DNA of 43,551 nucleotides from SYFY01 sp031385325 (GCA_031385325.1 JANNBJ010000191.1:1-43551), one strand, 5' to 3'; counted from the stretch's first letter, positions 32,666 to 42,305 are shown. Notes: a model not told the origin generated them from the sequence alone. Program-made: numbers and translations.

Positions 32666-33598
32666 GTGCGAATCATACTGATTTCAGGCCGCGGCTTAAG
32701 CCGAGCCTTCGAATTTAAGGCCAACCAGGTACTCGCAGCTCTCGTGGGTGTCGCATTGTTGCTCGGGTCGTTCTCAATGATCCATCCGACGGCACTCATA
32801 GGCAGGGCTACCGCCTTATTCACGCCGGCGCTGGATTCCGCGATTGTCCTTCGGTGGCGTGAGTCGCTGAACGCTGAAAATGCTGAACTCGATGATCTGC
32901 GTGGGAAGCTCGCAGCAGAAAACGAGGCCGCTGGGAAATTGTTGGCGCAAATGCAGGCCAGACTCATGCTTACGGAAGCGCTGGGTCAGCGTGTCGTCGC
33001 CAAATCCAGACTCGATGCAGAAGAGTTCGATTTCGAGTCGGAGCCGGCAATTGGTGGACCGGTGGCTGCGCAGACGGAAGAAATCTCGTCGTCCGACTTG
33101 CATGAACAGATCGCGGTGTTTGCGGATCGGCTGCGAGCCCGGGAGGCAGAACTGCTCATCCTTGAAAGCGTACTTGCCGACAGTGATCAGCTGGCCGACC
33201 TGGAACTTACCGGTATGCCTGTGCATCGCGGCTGGATTTCATCTCCTTTCGGATGGCGGGTCGATCCTATCAATGGCCAGAAGGCGTTTCATGCCGGCGT
33301 TGACTTCGCAGGCCGTCGGAAGAGCGATGTCATGGCTATCGCTGGCGGTGTGGTGACCTTTGCCGGTGAAAAGGATGGTTACGGACGAATGATCGAAATC
33401 AGTCATGGCAATGGACTACTGACGCGGTATGGGCATCACGAGGCCTTGATGGTTGAAACCGGGGATGTGGTGCGCAAGGGTGAACTCATTGGCCTGATGG
33501 GTAGCAGTGGCCGATCGACAGGCTCGCACCTGCATTTCGAGGTTGAGCACAACGGCACCCCGGTCGACCCGAATCAGTATCTCAAGCGCAGTAGTTGA
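32666..33598 (+). CDS. M23-family periplasmic metallopeptidase, membrane-anchored
   Basis: This 310-residue protein has an amino-terminal membrane segment (about 22-42), a coiled-coil stretch (about 62-120, LNAENAELDDLRGKLAAENE) and a carboxy-terminal LytM/M23 domain (about 205-305). Zinc ligands are visible: His and Asp in FHAGVDFAG and the HxH in SHLHFEVEH, with the tail PVDPNQYL typical of M23. All catalytic ligands appear present, so it could be an active peptidoglycan endopeptidase; the substrate is unknown. Start is GTG 32666. The gene lies 5' of secA as in Pseudomonas. Confidence 0.87.
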   Translation: MRIILISGRGLSRAFEFKANQVLAALVGVALLLGSFSMIHPTALIGRATALFTPALDSAIVLRWRESLNAENAELDDLRGKLAAENEAAGKLLAQMQARLMLTEALGQRVVAKSRLDAEEFDFESEPAIGGPVAAQTEEISSSDLHEQIAVFADRLRAREAELLILESVLADSDQLADLELTGMPVHRGWISSPFGWRVDPINGQKAFHAGVDFAGRRKSDVMAIAGGVVTFAGEKDGYGRMIEISHGNGLLTRYGHHEALMVETGDVVRKGELIGLMGSSGRSTGSHLHFEVEHNGTPVDPNQYLKRSS

Positions 33599-33757
33599 AA
33601 CGCAGGCGCTGACCCAGGCTCCTGGAGCCGTCACGCCCGTTCAACAAGCTCCTCTTTCTGCCGACCAGAGGCGGCATTCTTCTCCGCAGGTTTGCCTGAA
33701 AGCACGTTAAACTGCGCGCGTTATTCCAGTGGACCTTGCCGGATCGGCGTCCTAATC

Positions 33758-36508
33758 ATGTTCAAGTTTTTTTTCGGTACCAAGAATTCTCGCGAACTTC
33801 GGCGCATGGGGCGTCTGGTCAAGCAGATCAACGAACTCGAGTCGAAGTATGCAGGCCTTGCAGATCTGCAGACCGTCACCGCGCAGCTCAAGGATCGCCT
33901 GGGCAAGGGCGAGCCCATCGAAGCGGTATTACCGGATGCCTTTGCAGCTGTGCGCGAGGCGGCCAAGCGAACACGCAACATGCGGCACTTCGATGAGCAG
34001 CTGATCGGTGGGATCACCCTTCATGAAGGTCGTATCGCCGAGATGCGAACCGGCGAGGGCAAGACGATGATGGCGACGCTGCCCGCCTACCTCAATGCAC
34101 TTACCGGATCTGTCCATGTCATTACCGTCAACGACTATCTCGCCCGGCGAGATGCAGAATGGATGGGTCCGATCTATGCAGAACTGGGACTATCCACTGG
34201 CGTCGTAACAAGCCGCCAGAACAGCGCCGACAAACGCGAAGCCTATCGGGCCGACATCACGTACGGAACGAACAATGAGTTTGGCTTTGACTACCTGCGA
34301 GACAACATGGCGTTCACGCTGGATGATCAGTTCCAGCGCGGCCTGCACTTCGCCATCATCGACGAAGTGGATTCGATTCTCGTCGACGAAGCGCGTACAC
34401 CTCTGATCATTTCCGGTCAGGCAGAAGAAAGTACTGAGCTGTACCGAAAGGTCGATACGCTGGTTCCAAAACTGGTGCGCCAACCCTTTGTTGAACGCAT
34501 GAGCCCTCTCGACCGATTTGAGCCAGTTGCCGAAGACAAAGGCGACTACATGGTGGATGAGAAGGAAAAACGCGTCGAAATGACGGAGCGTGGGCATCAG
34601 CGAGTTGAAGAAGAGCTGGCGCGTCTGGGTCTGCTTGCTGAAGGAGAGAGTCTGTACTCTTCTTCTCATCTCAATCTCTTGCATCACGTACTGGCTGCGT
34701 TGAAAGCGCACTCCATCTTCCAGCGTGACGTTGACTATATGGTGAGCAATGGCGAAATCGTCATTGTTGACGAGCACACGGGACGAGCGATGCCGGGACG
34801 ACGCTGGTCTGAAGGTTTGCATCAGGCGGTTGAAGCGAAAGAGGGTGTGCGCATCCAGCATGAGTCGCAGACCCTGGCCTCGACGACGTTTCAGAATTAT
34901 TTCCGCCTCTACAAGAAACTGTCAGGCATGACGGGTACGGCGGATACCGAAGCGGCTGAATTCAGGCAGATCTACGGACTTGATGTGGTGGTCATCCCGA
35001 CGCACCGTCCAATGGTGCGCAAGGACCACAATGACCTGGTTTACCTGACGATCCAGGAAAAATATGACGCCATCGTTGAAGATGTCGAGGCGTGCCGTGC
35101 GAATGGCCAACCGATTCTGATCGGTACCGCGTCAATCGAGTCCTCCGAAAAGTTGTCCACAGAATTGAATCGTCGGAATCTTCAACATAGCGTGCTGAAT
35201 GCCAAACAACACGAACGGGAAGCCGAGATCATCGCCCAGGCTGGAAAGCCCGGTACGGTGACGATTGCGACCAATATGGCTGGTCGAGGCACCGACATAG
35301 TTTTGGGTGGCAATTGGGAAGCTGAGGCCAATGCAAGGCTACTGGAAGAAGCTGATCGCGCGGCCCTGCAGAATCAGTGGCAAAGCCTGCACGACCAGGT
35401 CGTCGCCTCTGGTGGACTCCATATCATTGGCACCGAACGGCACGAATCCAGACGCATAGACAATCAGCTGCGAGGGCGATCCGGTCGCCAGGGTGACCCA
35501 GGATCCACGCGTTTTTATTTGTCCATGGAAGACAACCTGATGCGGCTCTTCGCATCAGATCGCATGCGCGGACTCATGCAGTCCCTCGGCATGGAAAAGG
35601 GCGAAGCCATCGAACATCGCATGGTCAACAACGCCATCGAAAAGGCCCAGCGCAAGGTCGAAGGGCGCAACTTTGATATTCGCAAGAACCTGCTTGAATA
35701 CGATGATGTGGCTAACGACCAGCGTCAGGTGATTTACAAGCAGCGCCGTGACCTCATGGAAGTTGACGACATTTCCATGATGATCGAGAGCATGCGTGAT
35801 GAAGTACTGCGCGACACGATGGCTGAATATGTGCCGCCGCAGAGTCTTGAGGAACAGTGGGATACTGGCGGACTGGAAAAGGCGCTCCGCACTGAATTTG
35901 CGAGTGAACAGCCCATTGCGCGATGGTTGGCAGAGGACGACTCGCTTGCCGAAGAAACACTGCTGGCCAAGGTGCTTGATCAACTGGCTGCAGAGTACAA
36001 ACAGAAGGAAACCAGTTGGGCAGGGCTCGGTGTCAACATCCGCGTGGTTGAAAAGCAGATCATGTTGCAGGTGCTTGACCAGCGCTGGAAGGAACATCTG
36101 GCGGCGATGGATCATCTGCGAGCCAGCATTGGACTGCGTGCCTACGCGCAAAAACAACCCAAACAGGAATACAAACGCGAGTCTTTCGAACTCTTTCAGG
36201 AACTGCTTTTCAACATCCGTCGCGATGTGGTTCGATTGCTCTCTCGAGTTCAGCTCGAGCAGCCATCCCAGGTTGAGGAAGAAGAGCGTCGTCGTCGCGC
36301 GGAAGCGGAAAAGCGGATGCAGTTCAGTCATGCGGCCGCGCCAACCATGGATCAGAGTGATGAGGAGCCAAGCGCTGCACCGCCGCAACCGACAGCTCGC
36401 CCGCAAGTCGAGACAGTGGTGCGTAACGAAGCCAAGGTTGGGCGCAATGAGCCGTGTCCTTGTGGTTCAGGCAAAAAATTCAAGCAGTGTCATGGCAAAG
36501 TAGTTTGA
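33758..36508 (+). CDS. secA: SecA, preprotein translocase ATPase
   Basis: This 916-residue motor drives preproteins through SecYEG. Blocks are the start MFKFFFGTKNSRELRRM, Walker A MRTGEGKTMMATLPAYLN, TYGTNNEFGFDYLRDNM, the DEAD-type IIDEVDSILVDEARTPLI, GMTGTADTEAAEF, ATNMAGRGTDIVLGG, and RSGRQGDPGSTRFYLSMED. It ends with the zinc-binding CPCGSGKKFKQCHG, which binds SecB and ribosomes. ATG 33758 gives the E. coli-like amino terminus. A charged, disordered linker (EEEERRRRAEAEKRM) precedes the zinc tail. Confidence 0.97.
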   Translation: MFKFFFGTKNSRELRRMGRLVKQINELESKYAGLADLQTVTAQLKDRLGKGEPIEAVLPDAFAAVREAAKRTRNMRHFDEQLIGGITLHEGRIAEMRTGEGKTMMATLPAYLNALTGSVHVITVNDYLARRDAEWMGPIYAELGLSTGVVTSRQNSADKREAYRADITYGTNNEFGFDYLRDNMAFTLDDQFQRGLHFAIIDEVDSILVDEARTPLIISGQAEESTELYRKVDTLVPKLVRQPFVERMSPLDRFEPVAEDKGDYMVDEKEKRVEMTERGHQRVEEELARLGLLAEGESLYSSSHLNLLHHVLAALKAHSIFQRDVDYMVSNGEIVIVDEHTGRAMPGRRWSEGLHQAVEAKEGVRIQHESQTLASTTFQNYFRLYKKLSGMTGTADTEAAEFRQIYGLDVVVIPTHRPMVRKDHNDLVYLTIQEKYDAIVEDVEACRANGQPILIGTASIESSEKLSTELNRRNLQHSVLNAKQHEREAEIIAQAGKPGTVTIATNMAGRGTDIVLGGNWEAEANARLLEEADRAALQNQWQSLHDQVVASGGLHIIGTERHESRRIDNQLRGRSGRQGDPGSTRFYLSMEDNLMRLFASDRMRGLMQSLGMEKGEAIEHRMVNNAIEKAQRKVEGRNFDIRKNLLEYDDVANDQRQVIYKQRRDLMEVDDISMMIESMRDEVLRDTMAEYVPPQSLEEQWDTGGLEKALRTEFASEQPIARWLAEDDSLAEETLLAKVLDQLAAEYKQKETSWAGLGVNIRVVEKQIMLQVLDQRWKEHLAAMDHLRASIGLRAYAQKQPKQEYKRESFELFQELLFNIRRDVVRLLSRVQLEQPSQVEEEERRRRAEAEKRMQFSHAAAPTMDQSDEEPSAAPPQPTARPQVETVVRNEAKVGRNEPCPCGSGKKFKQCHGKVV

Positions 36509-36552
36509 AAGCATGGTTCGAATTGGCGGTTTGTAAAAGGGTGGTTCGATAG

Positions 36553-37764
36553 ATGGCGGTCAACATTCCCGAGTTAATGGACTTGTTGGTAATCCCCGGG
36601 GTGCGAATTGGTACCACCAACGCTGGTATCAAACAGAAAGTGCGGGACGACATGGTCGTCATGTTGCTTGATCCCGGTGCAACGGTCGCCGGTGTTTACA
36701 CCCAATCCGCGTTTCGGGCTGCACCGGTGAAATTGGCTGCTGCGCGAATGAAAAACGCGCGCGCGCTGGTCATCAACAGTGGTAACGCGAATGCGGCAAC
36801 TGGCCGCGCTGGAGAGCTTGATGCGGCAGCCGTTTGTGATGCCGTCGCAGACGCGCTGCCCGATGTTGATGGTGACGCCGTCATGCCGTTTTCAACCGGC
36901 GTGATTGGTGCGCGCTTGCCGGTTGATGCCATGCAAAAAGGCGCAAGCGACGCTGTTCAGAAGCTCCGCCCAGATGGATGGAATGCTGCCGCTCGAGCGA
37001 TCATGACAACCGACACTGTCCCGAAGGGAAAGTCCGTGCAAATTCCTGTTGGCGACGACACGGTGACCATTACCGGTATCGCCAAAGGTTCGGGAATGAT
37101 CAAACCGAATATGGCAACAATGCTGGCCTTCATGGCGATGGATGCGGCTGTTCCTCAACCGATTCTGCAGGCCATGCTGACGCGTGTTGCAGACGTCAGT
37201 TTCAATCGGGTTACCGTTGACGGTGATACCTCGACCAATGACTCGTTCGTGCTTATGGCCAGTGGTCAGGGTGGCGTCAGAGTCGAACATGCCAATGATC
37301 CCCGGCTGTTAGTCATTGAACAGGCGTTGACTGAACTTGCTCAGACACTGGCGATGTGGATCGCGCGGGATGGAGAAGGTGCGACTCGATTCGTGACGGT
37401 GCGTGTGCAGGGCGGCGTCAGTTCGACTGATTGTCTCAAGGTCGCTTATGCGATTGCCGAATCCCCTCTCATCAAGACTGCGATTTTCGCTGGAGATCCC
37501 AACTGGGGTCGTTTCTGCATGGCCATTGGTCGCTCCGGCGCACAGGTGGATCCGGACAAGGTGACGCTCTATCTTGATGACGTTTGTATCGCCCGTTACG
37601 GGCTCGTTGCCGAAGGCTATCAGGAAGCTGACGCAGCGCTGGTCATGGCACAGTCCGAGCTAACGGTTCGTGTGGATCTTGGATTGGGGTCTGCTGAAGA
37701 ATGGGTATGGACCTGTGACTTTTCTTACGACTACGTGAAGATCAACGCCGAGTACCGAAGCTAA
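36553..37764 (+). CDS. argJ: ArgJ, glutamate N-acetyltransferase / amino-acid acetyltransferase
   Basis: This 403-residue Ntn-type enzyme transfers the acetyl group from N-acetylornithine to glutamate, running the cyclic arginine pathway. The blocks GVYTQSAFRAAPV, ALVINSGNANAATG, MPFSTGVIGARLP, AIMTTDTVPK, GSGMIKPNMATML and DPNWGRF are diagnostic. The autoproteolysis site precedes the catalytic Thr in a KGSGMI...NMATML region, which is intact, so the protein should self-cleave into alpha and beta chains. It follows secA by 44 bases, as in Pseudomonas, and converges on yacG. Confidence 0.95.
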   Translation: MAVNIPELMDLLVIPGVRIGTTNAGIKQKVRDDMVVMLLDPGATVAGVYTQSAFRAAPVKLAAARMKNARALVINSGNANAATGRAGELDAAAVCDAVADALPDVDGDAVMPFSTGVIGARLPVDAMQKGASDAVQKLRPDGWNAAARAIMTTDTVPKGKSVQIPVGDDTVTITGIAKGSGMIKPNMATMLAFMAMDAAVPQPILQAMLTRVADVSFNRVTVDGDTSTNDSFVLMASGQGGVRVEHANDPRLLVIEQALTELAQTLAMWIARDGEGATRFVTVRVQGGVSSTDCLKVAYAIAESPLIKTAIFAGDPNWGRFCMAIGRSGAQVDPDKVTLYLDDVCIARYGLVAEGYQEADAALVMAQSELTVRVDLGLGSAEEWVWTCDFSYDYVKINAEYRS

Positions 37765-37771
37765 GCCGGAC

Positions 37772-37972
37772 TTACTGGTTCGGCTCGGTTGATTCCGGGT
37801 CGATGTTCTCGTCGACCGACTCGCCAGGGATTCGATGAGTTTCGCTGGCCCATCCACCAAGGTCGATGATCCGACATCGATCCGAACAGAATGGCCGATG
37901 CGGGTTGCTGCTATGCCAGCGAACGCTCTTGGCGCAGGTTGGGCAGCGAACGATTCGTTCGGTTTCGGTCAT
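37772..37972 (-). CDS. yacG: YacG, zinc-binding DNA gyrase inhibitor
   Basis: This 66-residue zinc protein has four cysteine ligands in VRCPTCAKSV (CxxC) and FCSDRCRIIDLGGW (CxxxC), followed by a polar acidic tail. In E. coli YacG inhibits gyrase by binding GyrB. In most gammaproteobacteria coaE lies between pilD and yacG; here it does not, and only 48 bases separate the two genes. Confidence 0.93.
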   Translation of the reverse strand: MTETERIVRCPTCAKSVRWHSSNPHRPFCSDRCRIIDLGGWASETHRIPGESVDENIDPESTEPNQ

Positions 37973-38020
37973 GCTGTGCGTGTCCTTGTCAAAAACCTGG
38001 CCTTGAAAATAAACAGTCGT

Positions 38021-38869
38021 TCAAAACTGCATGAACCGTTCAACGGGTTCGCGAGCCACCAGCGCCAGCCACCCGGCCACTGCCAGGTAAGGGCCAAATG
38101 GCATGGGGTCTTCGCGACGCATGTTTTTCATGACGATCTGCACGATTGCCCAGACCAGCCCACTCACTGAGGCGATCAACAGGATCGCTGGCAACATCTG
38201 CCACCCCAGCCAAGCACCCAGTGCGGCAAGCAACTTGAAATCCCCATAGCCCATACCTTCCTTGCCGGTGATCAGTTTGAACCCCCAGTAAGTAGTCCAC
38301 AGGAGCAGGTAGCCGGCTATTGCACCGATGATGGCTGCTTCAAGTGGTATATAGCCAAACGACAGATTGACGATGAGCCCCAACCAGAGCAGCGGCAGGG
38401 TCAACTGATCTGGCAACAGCATCGTGTCGTAGTCGATCATCGTTGCCGCAAACAGAATCCAGGTGAACAAGCAGGCTGCATATCCAAAGGGAGAAAAGCC
38501 GAATTGTGCCAGCACGATGAGTGATAGCGCCAGGGTTGTGAATTCAACGAGAGGATAGCGAACGCTGATCGATGTTTGACAGGCGCTGCAGCGCCCCCGT
38601 AACCAGAGCCAGCTGAAAATCGGTACATTTTCAAGCGCAGTAATAGGGTGACCACACGCTGGACAGCGCGAACCAGGCACAGCCAGGTTGAATCGGTTGG
38701 TGTCTGATTCGCCAGGTAGCGACAGTGCCTCTTTTGCTTCCTGAATGAACTGTCGCTGCAACATCACCGGGAGGCGATAGATCACCACGTTGAGAAAGCT
38801 GCCGACCGCCAGTGCAACCCAGGCGGCGAATATCAAAGCTAACCAGCCATGACTCAGCAGCGTTTCCAT
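38021..38869 (-). CDS. pilD: PilD, type IV prepilin peptidase and N-methyltransferase
   Basis: This 282-residue polytopic inner-membrane protein cuts the leader of type IV prepilins (and pseudopilins) before Phe1 and methylates the new terminus. The zinc-binding CPAC and CSAC pairs flank the HPITALENVPIFSWLWLRG loop. The catalytic aspartates lie in the MIDYDTMLLPDQLTLP region and in GMGYGDFKLLAALGAWLGW. It should process both pilins at 42402 and 42933. It is encoded with pilC and pilB. Confidence 0.95.
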   Translation of the reverse strand: METLLSHGWLALIFAAWVALAVGSFLNVVIYRLPVMLQRQFIQEAKEALSLPGESDTNRFNLAVPGSRCPACGHPITALENVPIFSWLWLRGRCSACQTSISVRYPLVEFTTLALSLIVLAQFGFSPFGYAACLFTWILFAATMIDYDTMLLPDQLTLPLLWLGLIVNLSFGYIPLEAAIIGAIAGYLLLWTTYWGFKLITGKEGMGYGDFKLLAALGAWLGWQMLPAILLIASVSGLVWAIVQIVMKNMRREDPMPFGPYLAVAGWLALVAREPVERFMQF

Positions 38870-38908
38870 GGTGAGCGAAGAATTTTCGGTGCGAGTAGAA
38901 GCTAGTCG

Positions 38909-40135
38909 TTAGCCGCCACTGCCACCGCCACCGACCACCGCACCAAGCTGGAAGATCGGCAGGTACATAGCGATGATGAGGCCGCCGACCAGTACGCCAA
39001 GCACCGACATGATTATCGGTTCCATGAGGCTGGTCAGGTTGTCCACAGCGTTATCCACCTGCTCTTCATAGTAGCTGGCCGACTTGTCCAGCATGTCATC
39101 CAGCGCGCCTGCTTCTTCGCCAATGGCGACCATCTGAATCACCATGTTTGGAAAGACACCGGTATTGCGCATGGAGAAGTTGAGTTGCTGCCCAGTGGAA
39201 ACATCGTCCCGCACTTGCAACACGGCGTTTGTATAAACGGAATTGCCCGTCGCCCCAGCGACGGAATTCAAAGCATCGACAAGAGGTACACCAGCAGCGA
39301 ACGTGGTGCTCAGCGTCCGTGCAAATCGAGCCACTGCCGACTTCTGAATGATGTTGCCCGCAACCGGCATTTTCAGAGCAAGCCGGTCAATCGTATCGCG
39401 CATCGGCTTCGATCGTTTATACATGTACATGATACCGTAGATGATGCCAGCTATGCCGAGCACCATCATCACCCAGTAAGCCTGCACAAACTCCGAGATA
39501 TGAACGACGAACAACGTGAAGGCTGGCAAATCGGCACCGAAGCCGGAAAAGACCTGCTCGAACTGGGGAACGACTTTGATCAGCAGGATTCCGGAAACCA
39601 CGAAGGCGACCATCAGTACCGAGATCGGATAGGTCATGGCTTTACGTACCTTGGCCTTCAGGGACTCGGTTTTTTCCTTGTAGGTGGCGATTCGGTCCAG
39701 CATGGTTTCGAGTGAGCCGGATTGTTCACCGGCATCGACCAGGTTGCAGAACAATTCGTCGAAATAGAGCGGTTGTTTGCGAATGGAGTTGGCAAAACTG
39801 TTACCGGAGGCGACATCCCCACGAATGTCACGCAATAGTTGGGCGACCTTGGGTTTATCGAGACCATCCGCAACGATATCGAATGCCTGCACCAAAGGGA
39901 CACCGGCACGCATCATGGTTGCCATCTGTCGGGTGAAAAGTGCGATGTCAGCGGGTTTTATGCTGCCGCCCATCGAGCCACGAATAGTCTTTTTCTTGAC
40001 CTTGGTAGGTACAATTCCCTGACGACGCAGTTCTGCCTTGGCGAGTGCCGGATTGGAACTCTTGATTTCCCCTTTGGACTTGCGCCCTTGTTTGTCGGTA
40101 CCTTCCCAGACGAAGACGGCTTCAGCCATGGTCAT
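38909..40135 (-). CDS. pilC: PilC, type IV pilus inner-membrane platform protein
   Basis: This 408-residue protein of the GspF/PilC family is the inner-membrane platform on which the PilB motor acts. It shows two repeated GspF domains: LFTRQMATMMRAGVPLVQAFDI (about 65-86) and RFARTLSTTFAAGVPLVDALNS (about 265-286), each ahead of hydrophobic segments. An in-frame ATG two codons later (40129) is better placed relative to GAGAG and is an alternative start. The Gly-rich end (GAVVGGGGSGG) is unusual. A gap of 85 bases separates it from pilB. Confidence 0.95.
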   Translation of the reverse strand: MTMAEAVFVWEGTDKQGRKSKGEIKSSNPALAKAELRRQGIVPTKVKKKTIRGSMGGSIKPADIALFTRQMATMMRAGVPLVQAFDIVADGLDKPKVAQLLRDIRGDVASGNSFANSIRKQPLYFDELFCNLVDAGEQSGSLETMLDRIATYKEKTESLKAKVRKAMTYPISVLMVAFVVSGILLIKVVPQFEQVFSGFGADLPAFTLFVVHISEFVQAYWVMMVLGIAGIIYGIMYMYKRSKPMRDTIDRLALKMPVAGNIIQKSAVARFARTLSTTFAAGVPLVDALNSVAGATGNSVYTNAVLQVRDDVSTGQQLNFSMRNTGVFPNMVIQMVAIGEEAGALDDMLDKSASYYEEQVDNAVDNLTSLMEPIIMSVLGVLVGGLIIAMYLPIFQLGAVVGGGGSGG

Positions 40136-40220
40136 TCTCTCGTCGGCGTTCCCCGGTCGGGGTGCCTGATAATTCCAGATTCAATGAGGTGTCGAGTGAC
40201 AAGACGTGCGCTCAATGACG

Positions 40221-41948
40221 TCAATGGCCACTCGTCACCCTGTTTACTTCAGCCAGGCCAGTCATGCCCTGCATAACCTTGATCAACCCCGAGCGACGCA
40301 GGTCGTTGAATCCTTCAACCTTTGCCCGTTCAGCCAACTGAATGCTGTTTCCGTCTTCCATGATAATACGGGCCATTTGAGAAGTAATTTTAACCACTTC
40401 ATAGATTCCGACCCTACCCTTGTAGCCATCATTGCACTTCTCGCAACCTCTTTCTGAGGGTCCCAGAACCTGGAAACCTGAGGCGATGTCCGCTTCCGTG
40501 AAGCCTTCTTCAGTGAGGACTTCCGGAGTCACTTGCACCACCTGTTTGCAGGCGCCGCAAAGCCGCCTTGCCAGGCGTTGGGCGATGATCAGATTCACCG
40601 ACGTTGCGAGGTTGAACGCCGGAACTCCCATGTTGCGCAGACGCGTCAGCGTTTCTGCTGCCGAATTGGTGTGAAGCGTCGACAATACCAAGTGACCAGT
40701 CTGGGCTGCCTTGATGGCGATTTCCGCAGTTTCCAGATCTCGGATCTCACCGACCATGACTACATCCGGGTCCTGGCGAAGGAATGATCGCAGGGCCGTC
40801 GGAAAATCCAGCCCTACCCGGTGGTTGACGTTGACCTGGTTTATTCCCTCAAGGTTAATCTCCACCGGATCTTCCGCAGTAGCAATGTTAAGTTCAGGTG
40901 TATTGAGGATGTTGAGACCAGTGTACAGCGATACCGTCTTGCCACTACCGGTGGGTCCGGTCACCAGGATCATGCCTTGTGGTCGTTGTAGTGCTTCCAT
41001 GAACAGTTCTTTCTGGTACGTCTCGAAACCCAGCGCATCAACGCCCATCTTGGCGCTGGTGGGGTCGAGGATTCGAAGCACGATCTTCTCACCCCAGAGT
41101 GTCGGCAGGGTGTTGACACGAAAGTCGATCGCCTTGGTCTTGGAGAGTTTCATCTTGATGCGCCCGTCCTGGGGCATCCGACGTTCGGAGATGTCGAGTT
41201 CGGCCATGACCTTGAGTCGCGCGGCAAGACGATGGCTCAGGTTGGATGGTGGCTTGGCGATTTCCTTGAGAATGCCGTCCGTACGAAAGCGAACACGGTA
41301 GGTCTTCTCATAGGGTTCGAAGTGAATATCGCTTGCGCCAATACGAATCGCGTCAAGCAGCATTTTGTTGACGAAGCGGACGATCGGCGTGTCGTCGGTG
41401 GCGCTGCCAGCGTCGTCGTCCACATCCGGACCGTCATCGGACATGGACTGCATGTCCGCTTCATCGAATTCCTCACCTTCGAGTTTCGACAGCGAGTTGT
41501 CTTCTCGCGCGTTGAGGAACTGCTCGATGATGATGGCGAGCTTGTCTTCCTCGACCAGTACAGGCTCGGTGGTTACACCGGTCTGGAACTTGATCTCGTC
41601 CAGCGCTTGCAGATTGGTTGGGTCGGAGACTGCAACAAAGAGACGCGCGCCTCTTCTGATGAGCGGCAGGGTGTTGTGTTGTCGAATCAGTCTTTCTTTG
41701 ACCAACGTCTTTGGAATGGCTTCGAGATCAAAGGCTGCAAGATCGAGAAGTGGAACGCCGAATTCATCGGAAGCGCTGCGGGCGATGGCGCGAGCGTCAG
41801 CAAGTCCATTGCGAACAATGTAGGTAACAAAGGGTACCGCCGCCTTGCGGGCGTCATTAGTGGCACGGCTGGCGGTTTCAGCATTGATAATGCCGTCGTC
41901 AACCAGACGCCGCGCCAGCCCGCTGAGTGGAATTGGTTCCGATGCCAT
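40221..41948 (-). CDS. pilB: PilB, type IV pilus extension ATPase
   Basis: This 575-residue cytoplasmic hexameric ATPase powers pilus extension. An amino-terminal MshEN-like domain (about 1-150) precedes the motor domain, with Walker A GPTGSGKTVSLYT, the Asp box DPVEINLEGINQV, Walker B DPDVVMVGEIRD and the His box GHLVLSTLHTNSA. Zinc cysteines are in LCGACKQV and CEKCNDGYKG. The frame is open 17 codons further, but start 41948 matches the P. aeruginosa PilB amino terminus (IPLSGLARRLV). Confidence 0.95.
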   Translation of the reverse strand: MASEPIPLSGLARRLVDDGIINAETASRATNDARKAAVPFVTYIVRNGLADARAIARSASDEFGVPLLDLAAFDLEAIPKTLVKERLIRQHNTLPLIRRGARLFVAVSDPTNLQALDEIKFQTGVTTEPVLVEEDKLAIIIEQFLNAREDNSLSKLEGEEFDEADMQSMSDDGPDVDDDAGSATDDTPIVRFVNKMLLDAIRIGASDIHFEPYEKTYRVRFRTDGILKEIAKPPSNLSHRLAARLKVMAELDISERRMPQDGRIKMKLSKTKAIDFRVNTLPTLWGEKIVLRILDPTSAKMGVDALGFETYQKELFMEALQRPQGMILVTGPTGSGKTVSLYTGLNILNTPELNIATAEDPVEINLEGINQVNVNHRVGLDFPTALRSFLRQDPDVVMVGEIRDLETAEIAIKAAQTGHLVLSTLHTNSAAETLTRLRNMGVPAFNLATSVNLIIAQRLARRLCGACKQVVQVTPEVLTEEGFTEADIASGFQVLGPSERGCEKCNDGYKGRVGIYEVVKITSQMARIIMEDGNSIQLAERAKVEGFNDLRRSGLIKVMQGMTGLAEVNRVTSGH

Positions 41949-42107
41949 ACCGAACTGCAGTCCTTGTGTGGGCTCGCAAGATTCCTGAGCCCGATCCATT
42001 GAGTGTCAGGGTGTGATCATGCCACCCGGTCTCGGCGTCAAGTGTGCGCCGAGTTCCCGGAAAACTGGCCGACTTTACCGGGAACTTTTCAAAAAGTGTA
42101 AACGTGC

Positions 42108-42189
42108 GTCACGGTCGAGTCGATAAAACGATCACCTTTGACCTCCTGCCTCGTGGAAGCAGAAGGTCACGAGTGACGTTTACCGTCAC
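42108..42189 (+). promoter_or_regulatory. Cluster of GTCAC/GTGAC sites upstream of pilA
   Basis: GTCAC occurs at 42108-42112, 42166-42170 and 42185-42189, and GTGAC at 42173-42177; the middle pair forms a palindrome with a 2-base centre. They lie about 120-200 bases upstream of the sigma-54 promoter, the range of enhancer sites for activators such as PilR. PilR binding is inferred; the known P. aeruginosa sites have a different consensus. The 42001-42305 stretch otherwise has an AT-rich block (42249-42293) and no gene. Confidence 0.35.
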
Positions 42190-42286
42190 AGTCTGACCGA
42201 CGAAGTGGAGAGGTGTAGGGTTAAGCGATTTGGCGTCGGTCTCCGCATTTTTATAACTTAATGAATTCAAAGGAAAAATTTGTATT

Positions 42287-42300
42287 TTGAACTGGTTCAA
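42287..42300 (+). promoter_or_regulatory. 14-bp palindrome next to the pilA promoter
   Basis: TTGAAC (42287-42292) and GTTCAA (42295-42300) form a perfect inverted repeat with a TG centre, ending 5 bases before the -24 element of the pilA promoter. A protein bound here would touch sigma-54 polymerase. Its regulator is unknown. Confidence 0.4.
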
Positions 42301-42305
42301 TATTC

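Noticed and set aside
32626..32967. Amino-terminal extension of the DciA-like frame
   Set aside because: It would run antisense through the start of the M23 peptidase gene, is Ser/Ala-rich, and is not part of the DUF721 family length.
35555..36406. 283-codon minus-strand frame across secA
   Set aside because: Shadow of the secA coding sequence; Phe/His-rich with no domain.
38780..38880. pilD as a broken or truncated gene because coaE is absent next to it
   Set aside because: PilD has all cysteine pairs and both aspartate motifs and a normal length, so only the neighbour is missing.
41232..42002. 256-codon plus-strand frame opposite pilB
   Set aside because: pilB is intact on the other strand with all ATPase motifs; the plus frame shows no family features.
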